DNA of 64,000 bases, from contig NZ_SWAR01000020.1 in assembly GCF_006386545.1 (NCBI RefSeq), positions 1 to 64,000 on the forward strand. The letters run 5' to 3'. The DNA is from Methylibium rhizosphaerae (GTDB lineage Bacteria > Pseudomonadota > Gammaproteobacteria > Burkholderiales > Burkholderiaceae_C). How positions within the stretch are numbered: position 1 is the first letter of the stretch; each line of letters begins with the position of its first letter. The translations under genes were made by a program, and so were the position numbers. Shown here one piece after another: positions 31,503 to 40,700 of this stretch. A model generated the notes under the pieces. It was not told the DNA's origin. It worked only from the letters and a program-made list of their open reading frames with translations, and did not search any database.

Positions 31503-33590
31503 CTACTGCGCGGCGATCGTCGCCGCGGTGCCGGCCGCTGCCGGCTTCAGGTGTTCGTCGAGAAAGCTCTCGAGCGCCCGGAAGAACGACACACGGTGGC
31601 TGTGCCGGCTGAGGTGATGGTCGCCGCCCTCGAGCTCGATGTAGCGGTGCGGCTTGCCCGCACGGCGCAGTGCGCTGGCCATCGTCTCGCTCTGGTCCAC
31701 CGGCACGCGGCGATCCAGCGTGCCGTGCACCAGCAGCACCGGCGCCCGGACGCGCTCGGCCTGGCGTGCCGGCGAGGTGGCCCGCAGCTGCGCCCTGTCT
31801 GCCCACAGGCGCCCGATCGTGCGTTCGGCCGCCTGGCGGCCGCCCAGGTAATCGCTCTCGAATTCGATGAGGTCCGGCAGGTCCGACACGCCCGCAAAGC
31901 TCACCGCACAGCGGTACAGATCGGGCGTCTTCACTGCGCCCATGAGCGCCGCATAGCCGCCGTAGCTGGCGCCCACGATGCACACCCGCTTCGGGTCGGC
32001 CACGCCCTGCTCCACCGCCCATGCCACCGCATCGGTCAGGTCGTCCTGCATCTCCAGGCCCCATCGCTTCAGGCCAGCCAGCCTGAACTCGTGGCCGTAG
32101 CCGCTCGAGCCGCGGAAGTTGACCTGCAGCACCGCATAGCCCCGGTCGGCCAGGAACTCGGTCCACGGGTCGAAGTCGACGTCGTCGCGGCTGTGCGGGC
32201 CGCCGTGCGGCAGCAGCACGAACGGCAGCGGCTGCTTTGCATCGCCCGCAGGTGATTGCCCTGACGGCAGGGTGAGGTAGGCATTCAGCGTCAGCCCGTC
32301 GCGGGCCTTGATGCTCACCGCCCGCTTGCCCGCAAGCGCGGCATTGGCGAGGTCCGGGTGGGTGCTGCCCAGGAACGCCAGCTGGCCGGTGGCGCGGTCG
32401 CCTGCATAGAACCCGCCCGGCTGGCGGTTGCCGCTCGAGTAGACCAGGTAACCCTGCTCGTCGTCGCTCATGCCGAGCAGGCGGTTGCTGCGGCCGGGCA
32501 GCGCCCGGTCGATGGCCAGCATCTGCGCCCGCCAGTCGTCGGCCCACCACTCGCTGCGGGCCTCGCCCCCGTCGGACTCGGTTTCGTCGATGCGCAGGCC
32601 GATCACCTCGCCGGTGGCCGGCGCCCGTATCAGGCTGCCGTCCGTGTCGCGGTGGGGGTGCGCCAGCCGCAGGGTCCTGGGCAGCCCCGGCGCATCGAGG
32701 CGGACCGAGAATACGGCCATGCGGCCTTCGTGATCGGCCCGAACATAGAGTTCCTGCGGGTCGCGCCCGAAGCCGAGCGGCCAGACGGATTCCTCGAGCT
32801 TGTCGAAGGCCCACAGCTTGCGCCAGTTCCGGCCATCGGGGTCGCTGCCGAGGACTTCCCAGCCGCCGCCGTCGTCCAGCAGGCGGATGCCCACGCGCAC
32901 CCGGTGCTGTGCGTCGGTGAACCACCAGTGCACGTCGCGCTCCGGTGCCTTGACCATGTGGCTGGCGCCCGTTTCGACGTTCACCTTGTAGACGCCGGGC
33001 AGCGGCCGGCCCGGCTCGTTGAGCTGCAGCAGCACGTGGCGGCCGTCGCCGGGCAGCCAGTCGATCACCTGGTCCTGGATCTGCTGGCTGCGCACGTTGC
33101 CCGACAGGCTGCCCGGCTGCGGCCGGTTCTGCACCAGGTTGACCAGGCCACCGCCTTCGGCCTTCACCGAAACGAGCCGGGTCTCCACCGTCCCCACGAA
33201 GTCGCGCCGCGCCGCGTAGCGGAAGCTGACCAGCAGACGCTCGTTGCTGACCCAGCGGATCCAGTTGAAGTGGAACTTCTGGTTGTCGGTCTCCAGCACG
33301 CCGCGCGGGCTGCCGCCCGCGACCGGCCGGGTGATGAGCACGGTGCGGTCTTCCCGGTTCAGCAGGGCGGCGATCTGCTTGCCGTCGCGCGACAGCGCCA
33401 CGCGAGACAGGTGAGGAACGCGCGCGAAGTGCTCCACGGGGCGACGCTGCGCCGCGGGCGATGCAGCCGCGGGTGCCGAGGCCTGGGCCCACGATGCAGC
33501 GGGCGCCAGCAGGCACGACAGGCACAGAAGGGACGACAGGCCAGCAGCCACCGTGCCGCGCACGCGGCGCGGTGAGATCGGACAAGCCAT
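31503..33590 (-). CDS. S9 family prolyl oligopeptidase-like peptidase, secreted
   Basis: 695 residues. The N-terminus carries a signal peptide (VAAGLSSLLCLSCLLAPAASWAQA), so it acts in the periplasm or outside. The middle is a beta-propeller region, and the C-terminal alpha/beta-hydrolase part has LPHGGPHSRDD, the nucleophile GASYGGYAALMG, the Asp near HGTLDRRVPVDQ, and the His in GGDHHLSRHSHR. This is the dipeptidyl/acylaminoacyl peptidase group. The ATG lies two bases after the hslO stop (TGACCATG), so the two genes are cotranscribed. Confidence 0.92.
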   Translation of the reverse strand: MACPISPRRVRGTVAAGLSSLLCLSCLLAPAASWAQASAPAAASPAAQRRPVEHFARVPHLSRVALSRDGKQIAALLNREDRTVLITRPVAGGSPRGVLETDNQKFHFNWIRWVSNERLLVSFRYAARRDFVGTVETRLVSVKAEGGGLVNLVQNRPQPGSLSGNVRSQQIQDQVIDWLPGDGRHVLLQLNEPGRPLPGVYKVNVETGASHMVKAPERDVHWWFTDAQHRVRVGIRLLDDGGGWEVLGSDPDGRNWRKLWAFDKLEESVWPLGFGRDPQELYVRADHEGRMAVFSVRLDAPGLPRTLRLAHPHRDTDGSLIRAPATGEVIGLRIDETESDGGEARSEWWADDWRAQMLAIDRALPGRSNRLLGMSDDEQGYLVYSSGNRQPGGFYAGDRATGQLAFLGSTHPDLANAALAGKRAVSIKARDGLTLNAYLTLPSGQSPAGDAKQPLPFVLLPHGGPHSRDDVDFDPWTEFLADRGYAVLQVNFRGSSGYGHEFRLAGLKRWGLEMQDDLTDAVAWAVEQGVADPKRVCIVGASYGGYAALMGAVKTPDLYRCAVSFAGVSDLPDLIEFESDYLGGRQAAERTIGRLWADRAQLRATSPARQAERVRAPVLLVHGTLDRRVPVDQSETMASALRRAGKPHRYIELEGGDHHLSRHSHRVSFFRALESFLDEHLKPAAAGTAATIAAQ

Positions 33591-33592
33591 GG

Positions 33593-34552
33593 TCAGTGCA
33601 CGACCTTGGACGCGGGCGGCTGGTCGCGCTGCGGCGTGAACAGCTCGCCGACGTCGACCGCGTCGAAGCGGTACTGGTTGCCGCAGAAGTCGCAGCCGAT
33701 CTCGACGTCGCCGCGTTCGGCCACGATGCTGTCCACCTCTTCGCGGCCCAGGCTGCGGAGCATGCCCGAGACCCGCTCGCGCGAGCAGGTGCACGCAAAG
33801 CGCGGCGACAGCGGCTCGAAGCGGCGCACCTGCTCTTCCCAGAACAGGCGGCGCAGGACGGTGTCGGCATCGAGCGTGAGCAGCTCCTCGCTGGTGAGCG
33901 TGGCGGCCAGGTGCGCGATGCGGTTGAAGCCTTCGTTGAGGCCGATCTCGTCTTCGTTGCGCCGGCCGCCCGCGAGGTTGCCCTCGCCTTCGACCGGCAG
34001 GCGCTGGATCAGGAGGCCGGCGGCGACCTGGTCGTTGGCGGCCAGGATGAGCCGGGTGTCGAGCTGCTCCGACTGCAGCATGTAGTGCTCGAGCACCTCG
34101 GACAGGCGCTGCAGCGGCTCGCGATGGTCGCCGTGCAGCGGCACGATGCCCTGGTACGGCTGCTGGCCGGGCAGCTTGTCCTTCGGGTCGAGCGTGATCA
34201 CGCAGCGACCCTTGCCGTGCACGTTGAGCATGGCTTCGAGCTGCGCGTCGGCCGGCACCTCGCCCACCACCTTGGCGGTGGCGCGCAGCGCGAGGTCGGG
34301 CTGCACCTCGGCCACCGCCAGCTTCACCGGGCCGTCGCCGAACACCTGCAGCACCAGCGCGCCGTTGAACTTGATGTTCGACTGCATCAGCGCACCGGCC
34401 GCCGCCATCTGGCCCAGCAGCTCGCGCACCGGCTGCGGAAAGCCGCCGGCCGCCTCGCGGCGCTTGAGGATCTCGACCCACGCACCGGTGAGGCGCACCA
34501 GCATGCCGCGCACCGGCAGGCCCTCGAACAGGAACTTGTGCAGCTCCGACAT
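33593..34552 (-). CDS. hslO: redox-regulated chaperone Hsp33
   Basis: Cytosolic holdase activated by oxidation of a zinc-bound cysteine cluster. The 319-residue product has the family N-terminus (MSELHKFLFEGLPVRGMLVRL) and the C-terminal switch with CTCS and CDFCGNQYRF, i.e. the CxC and CxxC pairs. It is longer than the 292-residue E. coli protein, mainly before the C-terminal domain and at the end. Three bases separate it from the upstream gamma carbonic anhydrase gene, and two bases from the peptidase downstream. Confidence 0.96.
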   Translation of the reverse strand: MSELHKFLFEGLPVRGMLVRLTGAWVEILKRREAAGGFPQPVRELLGQMAAAGALMQSNIKFNGALVLQVFGDGPVKLAVAEVQPDLALRATAKVVGEVPADAQLEAMLNVHGKGRCVITLDPKDKLPGQQPYQGIVPLHGDHREPLQRLSEVLEHYMLQSEQLDTRLILAANDQVAAGLLIQRLPVEGEGNLAGGRRNEDEIGLNEGFNRIAHLAATLTSEELLTLDADTVLRRLFWEEQVRRFEPLSPRFACTCSRERVSGMLRSLGREEVDSIVAERGDVEIGCDFCGNQYRFDAVDVGELFTPQRDQPPASKVVH

Positions 34553-34555
34553 CGC

Positions 34556-35080
34556 TTATCCGATCTTCTTGAGTTGCGCGCGATAACGCGACGCGTTGTG
34601 CACGTAGTGCGCCGCCCCATGCTGGAACGCAGCCACCTGCTCGGGCGTGAAGGTGCGCACCACCTTGGCCGGCGAGCCCAGGATCATGCTGTTGTCCGGG
34701 AACTCCTTGCCCTCGGTCACCAGCGAGCCGGCGCCCACCAGGCAGTTGCGGCCGATCTTCGCGCCGTTGAGCACCACGGCGCCGATGCCGATCAGCGAGC
34801 CGTCGCCGATCTGGCAGCCGTGCAGCATGACCTGGTGGCCCACCGTCACGTTGTCGCCCAGGGTCAGCGGAATGCCGGCGTCGGTGTGCAGCGTGGAGTT
34901 GTCCTGCACGTTGCTGTTGCGGCCGATGCGGATGAGCTCGTTGTCGCCGCGCACCACGGTGCCGAACCAGATGCTCGCGTTTTCGGCCAGCTCGACGCGG
35001 CCGATGACCTGCGCGCTGTCGGCCACCCAGGCCGTTTCATGGAGACGGGGCGCGTCGTCCCCGAGCTGGTACAGCGCCAT
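34556..35080 (-). CDS. gamma carbonic anhydrase family protein (YrdA-like)
   Basis: 174-residue left-handed beta-helix trimer protein. Hexapeptide repeats run through [60 protein letters not shown]; the His residues of STLHTD, VGHQ and MLHGC are the metal ligands. Whether it hydrates CO2 is uncertain for this subgroup. ATG 35080 has AAGGA six bases upstream; an in-frame ATG at 35101 is less likely because it falls next to the divergent promoter palindrome. Confidence 0.92.
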   Translation of the reverse strand: MALYQLGDDAPRLHETAWVADSAQVIGRVELAENASIWFGTVVRGDNELIRIGRNSNVQDNSTLHTDAGIPLTLGDNVTVGHQVMLHGCQIGDGSLIGIGAVVLNGAKIGRNCLVGAGSLVTEGKEFPDNSMILGSPAKVVRTFTPEQVAAFQHGAAHYVHNASRYRAQLKKIG

Positions 35081-35105
35081 GGCTGATCCTTCGAACTGCA
35101 AAAAC

Positions 35106-35117
35106 CTAGAATTCTAG
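35106..35117. promoter_or_regulatory. 12-base palindrome CTAGAATTCTAG in a 39-base divergent promoter
   Basis: The perfect palindrome contains TAGAAT, a good -10 hexamer, on both strands. On the plus strand this would put the start of transcription at or next to the ATG at 35120, suggesting a leaderless mRNA, since no Shine-Dalgarno is seen. On the minus strand it would give a leader of about 24 bases with AAGGA before ATG 35080. Confidence 0.55.
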
Positions 35118-35119
35118 AG

Positions 35120-35935
35120 ATGGACCTGAGAGCACATGCCCTGCAAGCCCTCTGCGTGGCCGAGCCCCATGCGAAGGTGGCAGCGGTGCAGGCGCTGTGG
35201 GAGGCCCGCGAAAGCCTGCCGCTGCTGCCCGCGCGCACCCTGGAGGCGGCAAGCGGCCTGCCCGGCCGGCCGCAGCGCCCCCTGCTCGTGCCGCCCGGTT
35301 CGGTGCCCCAGCGTTCGCCCTACACCCTGCCCGGCCGAGCCGCGCTGCTGCATGCCATTGCGCACATCGAGTTCAACGCGATCAACCTCGCACTCGATGC
35401 GGTGTGGCGCTTCGCCGGCATGCCCGAGGCCTTCTACCTCGACTGGCTGCGCGTGGCGCGCGAGGAGGCCTTCCACTTCACGCTGCTGCGCGAGCACCTG
35501 CGCACGCTCGGCCACGACTACGGCGACTTCGACGCACACGACGGCCTGTGGTCCATGACCGACAAGACCCGCGACGACATCGTGGCGCGCATGGCGCTGG
35601 TGCCGCGCACGCTCGAGGCGCGGGGCCTCGATGCCACACCCTTGATCCAGCGCAAGCTCACCAAGGCAGGCGATGCCCGTGCGGTGGAGATCCTCGACGT
35701 CATCCTGCGCGACGAGGTCGGCCACGTGGCCATCGGCAACCACTGGTACCGGTGGCTGTGCCGGCGCGAGGGGCTGGACCCGGTGGCCCACTACGGCGTG
35801 CTGGTGCAGCGTTACGGCGCGCCCCGCCTGAAGCCGCCGTTCAACCGCGCGGCGCGGCTTTCGGCCGGATTCACCGACGCCGAGATCGCCTTTCTCGAAG
35901 CCGAGCAAACCCTAGGTGACGCCCCCCGGGCGTGA
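35120..35935 (+). CDS. DUF455 ferritin-like protein
   Basis: 271-residue four-helix protein related to MiaE-type di-iron hydroxylases. Likely metal ligands are in AHIEFNAINLALDAVWRF, REEAFHFTLLREHL and LRDEVGHVAIGNHWYRW (E, ExxH, E, ExxH spacing). The reaction is unknown. ATG 35120 is the first Met in the frame and has no ribosome binding site, which fits the candidate leaderless start. A short GC hairpin (ACGCCC/GGGCGT, 35919-35933) followed by GAGTTTT overlaps its stop and may end the transcript. Confidence 0.88.
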   Translation: MDLRAHALQALCVAEPHAKVAAVQALWEARESLPLLPARTLEAASGLPGRPQRPLLVPPGSVPQRSPYTLPGRAALLHAIAHIEFNAINLALDAVWRFAGMPEAFYLDWLRVAREEAFHFTLLREHLRTLGHDYGDFDAHDGLWSMTDKTRDDIVARMALVPRTLEARGLDATPLIQRKLTKAGDARAVEILDVILRDEVGHVAIGNHWYRWLCRREGLDPVAHYGVLVQRYGAPRLKPPFNRAARLSAGFTDAEIAFLEAEQTLGDAPRA

Positions 35936-36037
35936 GTTTTGCAACGCTTACACTCCGCAAGCCCGACCGGCGGGCGACACAGAATGCCGCCGGCCAACCA
36001 AGAGCAACTTCCCTCACCACTCAGGAAGACACACACC

Positions 36038-36907
36038 ATGACGACAACCTTGATGAACACCCGCAAGTTCCTGAAGACCGCCGGCCTGCTGTGCGCCGGC
36101 GTGCTGCTCGCCGCGTGCGGCAAGCAAGGCAGCGAGACCGCTGCACCGGCTTCCGCCCCGGCCGTGGCTTCCGCCCCCGCCCCCACGCCGGCACCTCGGG
36201 TGCTGGTGGTCGGCACCGACGCCGCCTACGCGCCGTTCGAGTCGCAGAACGAAAAGGGCGAGATCGTCGGCTTCGACATCGACGTGGTGAGCGCCGTGGC
36301 CCAGAAGGCAGGCTTCGAGGTGAAGTTCGTCAACACGCCGTGGGAAGGCATCTTCAACACCCTGCAGCAGGGTGACCGCGACTTCCTGGTGTCGGCCATC
36401 ACCATCACCGACGAGCGCAAGCAGACGATGGACTTCTCGTCGCCCTACTTCGATGCGCAGCAGCTCATCGCGGTGAAGAAGAACTCCAAGGTAGGCAAGT
36501 TCGACGACCTGAAGAAGCTCAAGGTCGGCGTGCAGACCGGCACCACCGGCGACGAAGTGGTGACCAAGCTGCTGGGCAAGAACAGCACCAACGTGAAGCG
36601 CTTCGAATCGACCCCGCTGGCCCTGAAGGAGCTGGAGTCGGGCGGTGTGGACGCAGTGGTGGCCGACAACGGCGTGATCATCAACTACGTGACCAACAAC
36701 TCGGCCGCCGGCTTCAAGACGGTGAGCGACAAGTCGTTCGCGCCCGAGCAGTACGGCCTGGCGGTCAAGAAGGGCAACACCGAGCTGCTCGAGAAGCTGA
36801 ACAAGGGCCTGGCCGACATCAAGGCCGACGGCACCTACGACCAGATCTACACCAAGTACTTCGGCGCCAAGGCGGCCGAAGGCGCCGCTTCGGCCGCTTC
36901 GAAGTAA
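36038..36907 (+). CDS. amino-acid ABC transporter substrate-binding lipoprotein
   Basis: 289-residue type 3 periplasmic binding protein. The signal ends with the lipobox LLAACG, and a Pro/Ala linker precedes the fold. Marks are GTDAAYAPFESQNEKGEIVGFDIDV, PWEGIFNTLQQGDRDFLVSAITIT and KVGVQTGTTGDEV. The Arg of ITDERK and the Asp near VDAVVADN are the usual carboxylate/amine contacts, so the ligand is probably an amino acid. AGGAAG is nine bases before ATG 36038; ATG 36053 is an alternative. It is followed after 18 bases by its permease gene. Confidence 0.93.
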   Translation: MTTTLMNTRKFLKTAGLLCAGVLLAACGKQGSETAAPASAPAVASAPAPTPAPRVLVVGTDAAYAPFESQNEKGEIVGFDIDVVSAVAQKAGFEVKFVNTPWEGIFNTLQQGDRDFLVSAITITDERKQTMDFSSPYFDAQQLIAVKKNSKVGKFDDLKKLKVGVQTGTTGDEVVTKLLGKNSTNVKRFESTPLALKELESGGVDAVVADNGVIINYVTNNSAAGFKTVSDKSFAPEQYGLAVKKGNTELLEKLNKGLADIKADGTYDQIYTKYFGAKAAEGAASAASK

Positions 36908-36925
36908 GCACGGGGCTGGTTCGCG

Positions 36926-37678
36926 ATGGATCTGCGCTGGGAGATCCTGTCAGGCTACATGCCCTTGTTCGTCGAGGGCCTGTGGATGACGGTGAAGCTC
37001 ACGCTCGTGGCCATCGGCTGCGGGCTTCTGCTGGGCGTGGCACTCGGGCTGGTCAGCAGCTCGCGTGACGCCCCGCGACCGAAGTCGGCTGCACTGGACT
37101 GGGGGCTGCGGATCCTGCGCGTGGTCACGCGCGGCTACGTGGCCTTCTTCCGCGGCACGCCGCTGTTCGTGCAGATCCTGCTCGTGCACTTCGCGCTGAT
37201 GCCCACGCTGATCCACCCGGACGGCGGCCTGCTGGTCTCGGGCGATGCGGCACGCGAGTTCCGCCAGTCGCACGGCGCGTTCTTCTCGGGGGCGCTGGCG
37301 CTCACGCTCAACGCGGGCGCCTACATCTCCGAGATCTTCCGCGCCGGCATCCTGTCGATCCACCTGGGCCAGACCCAGGCGGCCTACAGCCTGGGCCTCA
37401 CGCACGGCCAGAGCATGCGCTTCATCGTGCTGCCCCAGGCCTTCCGCCGCATGGTGCCGGCGCTGGTGAACGAAGGCGTCACCCTGATCAAGGACTCGTC
37501 GCTGGTGTCCGCCATCGGCCTGGCCGAGCTGGCACTGGCCGCACGCACCGTGGCCGGGGCCTACTCCCGCTACTGGGAGCCGTACCTGGCGATCTCGGTG
37601 ATCTACCTGGTGCTGACGCTGGTGCTGTCCACCCTGGCCAGGCGGCTGGAGGCCCCGGCTCACCTGCGCGGGCGCTGA
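36926..37678 (+). CDS. amino-acid ABC transporter permease (HisM/GlnP type)
   Basis: 250-residue inner-membrane permease with about five helices. The family EAA loop is EIFRAGILSIHLGQTQAAYSLGLT, and the GxxxF motif FFRGTPLFVQILLVHFALMP is present. An insert near residues 95-115 (IHPDGGLLVSGDAAREFRQSHG) is periplasmic. No ATPase gene follows; the next gene is convergent. The importer must share an ATPase encoded elsewhere. The 3' end lies in a tandem duplication (37641-37716). Confidence 0.92.
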   Translation: MDLRWEILSGYMPLFVEGLWMTVKLTLVAIGCGLLLGVALGLVSSSRDAPRPKSAALDWGLRILRVVTRGYVAFFRGTPLFVQILLVHFALMPTLIHPDGGLLVSGDAAREFRQSHGAFFSGALALTLNAGAYISEIFRAGILSIHLGQTQAAYSLGLTHGQSMRFIVLPQAFRRMVPALVNEGVTLIKDSSLVSAIGLAELALAARTVAGAYSRYWEPYLAISVIYLVLTLVLSTLARRLEAPAHLRGR

Positions 37679-37716
37679 GGCGGCTGGAGGCCCCCGCGCA
37701 CCTGCGCGGGCGCCGG
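37641..37716. repeat. 38-base tandem duplication across the permease stop codon
   Basis: Copy 1 (37641-37678) encodes the last 12 residues and the stop of the permease; copy 2 (37679-37716) follows directly with only a few substitutions. Thirty-eight is not a multiple of three, so copy 2 would be read in another frame. The duplication therefore added no residues to the protein. Confidence 0.85.
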
Positions 37717-37728
37717 GCGCCTGCCCGG

Positions 37729-40700
37729 TCAGACCTCCAGGTAGCCCTTCGCCAGCTTCTCGGCCACCAGCTTCTCCTGCTCGCGCTGCGCGCGGGCTTC
37801 GGAGTCGAACTGCTTGACCTGGGTCTGGCCGCGCGAGCCGATGCGCCCGAAGGTCACCGCCACCTCGCAGCCGGTGCAGGCGATCTGCCAGAACTTGCGC
37901 GAAGGCCCTTCCGTGTATTCGAAGCGCCGCGGCATCACGGCAGCCGGCGGCGGCTCAGCGGCCGCCTGCGGCACCGGCTCCCGCTCGGGCTCCCGAGCCG
38001 GCGCAGCGGCCGGCTGCACCTCGGCCATCGGCGCCACGGCAGGCAGCTCCTCCACCGCGCCCGACAACGCCCGCTCCACCCGCGCCAGCACGCTGTCCGG
38101 CGCCTCATGCCAGTCGCGCGACAGCACCTGCAGCGTCCGCCAGCCGAAGGCCGCCAGCGCGCGCGGCCGGGCCACGTGGCGTTCGAACACGTCGCGGTTC
38201 GCATACTGCGCGGCCGTATCCACCACGATGCCCAGCGCGTAGCGGTCCGGCAGGCTCGCGTCGCGCACCGCCAGCTCGCAGCGAAAGCGCGACTGGCCGA
38301 CCTGCTCGTCGACCATGTGGCCGCGCGAGCGCAATGCGGCCGCCAGCTGACGCACCACCTCGTCGGGCGTGCCGTCGCCGCTGCCGAGCGCCTTGCGCGC
38401 CAGCGGATTCAGGTTCTCCAGCAGGCGGCGCGCCGACTCGGCATCGCCGCGCGAGCTGCATTCGGCGTATCGCAGGAACTGCTTGAGCGCCGCCGCGCCT
38501 TCGTTGTGGTCGTTGGTGATGGCCTCGTGGCGGATGCTGGCGACCACCGCCATGTGGTGGCGTGCGCGGCTGAAGATCACGTTCAGGCGCTTCTCGCCTC
38601 CGCGCTGGTTGATGGGGCCGAAGTTCATCAGCATGCGGCCTTCCGGCCCCGGTGCGTAGCAGATCGACAGGATCACGATGTCGCGCTCGTCTCCCTGCAC
38701 GTTCTCGAGGTTCTTCACGAACAGCCCGCAGAACTGGTCGTCCTCCTCGCGCAGGTATTCGGCCTCCAGGCGGGCCGCGAAGCCGCTGTCGGCGGCGGCC
38801 AGCGCGTCCAGCGCTGATTCGATTTCGCTTTGCTGGGCCTCCGAGAAGGCCACGATGCCCAGGCTCTGTCCGGTATGGCGGGCCAGCAGTTCGCGCACCA
38901 GTTGCGCAATGCAGGCCGCCTCGGCCTCGTTGCGCCGCTGCGCATACACGCCGCCGGCCACGAAATGGTGACTGATCGGCCGCGCGAGCAGCGCATCGGC
39001 CTGCGCCGCCACGGCCGACGGTGCGGTTTCGCCGGCATTCAGCACGATGGGGCTCAGCTGCGGTGCCGGCAGGCCACGATCGGGGATGGTGTAGAGGTTG
39101 CCGGCGTAGAACGCTGCATTCGAGAACCCGATCAGGCACTCGTGGCGGCTGCGGTAGTGCCAGGCCAGCAGCGTGGCGGGCAGGTTGCGCGCGGCCTGGT
39201 TGAGCAGGCTGTCGGCGTCCAGCACCACCGCCACGCGCTCGCCTTCTTCCTCGATCGCCAGGGCCGCGTCGTCTTCGTCCTGCGACGACGACGAAAAGAA
39301 GCTGGTGGGCGGCAGCTGCATTTCGTCGCCCACCACGATGACCTGCGGCGCACGGTACAGCGCCGGCACCGCCTCTTCCACCGGAATCTGGCTGGCTTCG
39401 TCGAAGATCACCACGTCGAACAGCCGCGCATCGAGCGGCAGCGTGTCGGACACCGACAACGGGCTCATGAGCCAGACCGGCTTCATGTCGCGCACCACCC
39501 GCCCGCTGTCGCCGCTGGCGAGTTCGCGGATGGACTTGTAGCGCATGGACTTGCCGAACTCGTGCTCCAGCTCGCGGCGGCCGGCGGCGTATTGCTTCTT
39601 GAACAGCTTGCCTTCGGCATCGAGCTGGCTCGCCGCCAGCGTGGAGCGGTGCACGTTGTCGCCAAAGCGCCGCCGCACGCCGGCGCGCAGCGCCCGGGCG
39701 TTGACCTCGAGCAGCTCACGCTCGGCGGCATCGAGCCGTTGCGCATGCCGAGCCAGCTGCACGCCGTCGAAGCGCGGCAGCCAGCGCTCGCTGCGGTACA
39801 CGCGCGCCAGCGCCTCGTGCGCGACTGCAAACTCGAGGGCCTCGGTCGACAGCGGCAGCGTGCGCAGCGTGTCGGCAAAGCCGGCGTCCGCATCGGCCAG
39901 TTCCTGCAGCAGCGGCAGCAACTCGGGCAACTGGTCGGCGTTCTCGCGCAGGTCTCGCAGCAGCTCGCCCAGCGACTCGAAACGCAACCTGGCCGGCGCA
40001 TGCAGCAACTCGCCCAGCCACGGCTCCAGCCGATCGAGCTCCGGGGCGATTTCCGCCAGCCGCTGCACGCGGCCGCGCGCAGCGGCTGGCTCGTCGGCCA
40101 GCAGCCGGCGGTGCCAGTCAGCCAGCGCCGGCCGTCCCTGCGCGGCCTCGCGCAGTGCCTGCAGGCGTTGCACCAGCTGCTGCGGCTCGCGCAGGCCGAA
40201 GGAGGCCTCGGCCTCTTCGCATGCCGCCTGCAGCCGAGCCTGTGCCTGCTGCTCGGCTTGCAGCGCCGCCAGCACCTGGCTGGGCGCCGGCGCCACCGCA
40301 TGGGCCGCGAACCTGTAGCGGCGAGCGAGCTCGCCGCGCAGGCGCCACCACGACGGCGACAACCAGCGCAGCAGCGAGCGCTCCTGAGCGCGCGCTTGCG
40401 CCAGTGCAGCGACAGTGTCGGTCGCAGAAAGCTTGTCCTGCCAGTGCACGGTCGCTTCGGCTGCCGCCGCCAGCGCCCGTTCGGCCGCCTCCACCTGATC
40501 GCATGCCGCAGTCAGCGCGCGGCTGGTGCCGCTGAGCGGATCCAGCAGGGCGAGCTGGCCACGCGCGGCGGGTTCGGCCAGCTGGCGCGCCTGCGCACCG
40601 AGTGCCAGCACATCGCCGAGCAAGAGCGTGCCCAGTTGCTCCTGCAGCACCTCGGCCACTACGTCACCGCTGCGGTCGAGAGCGGATTCGGCGCGATCGG

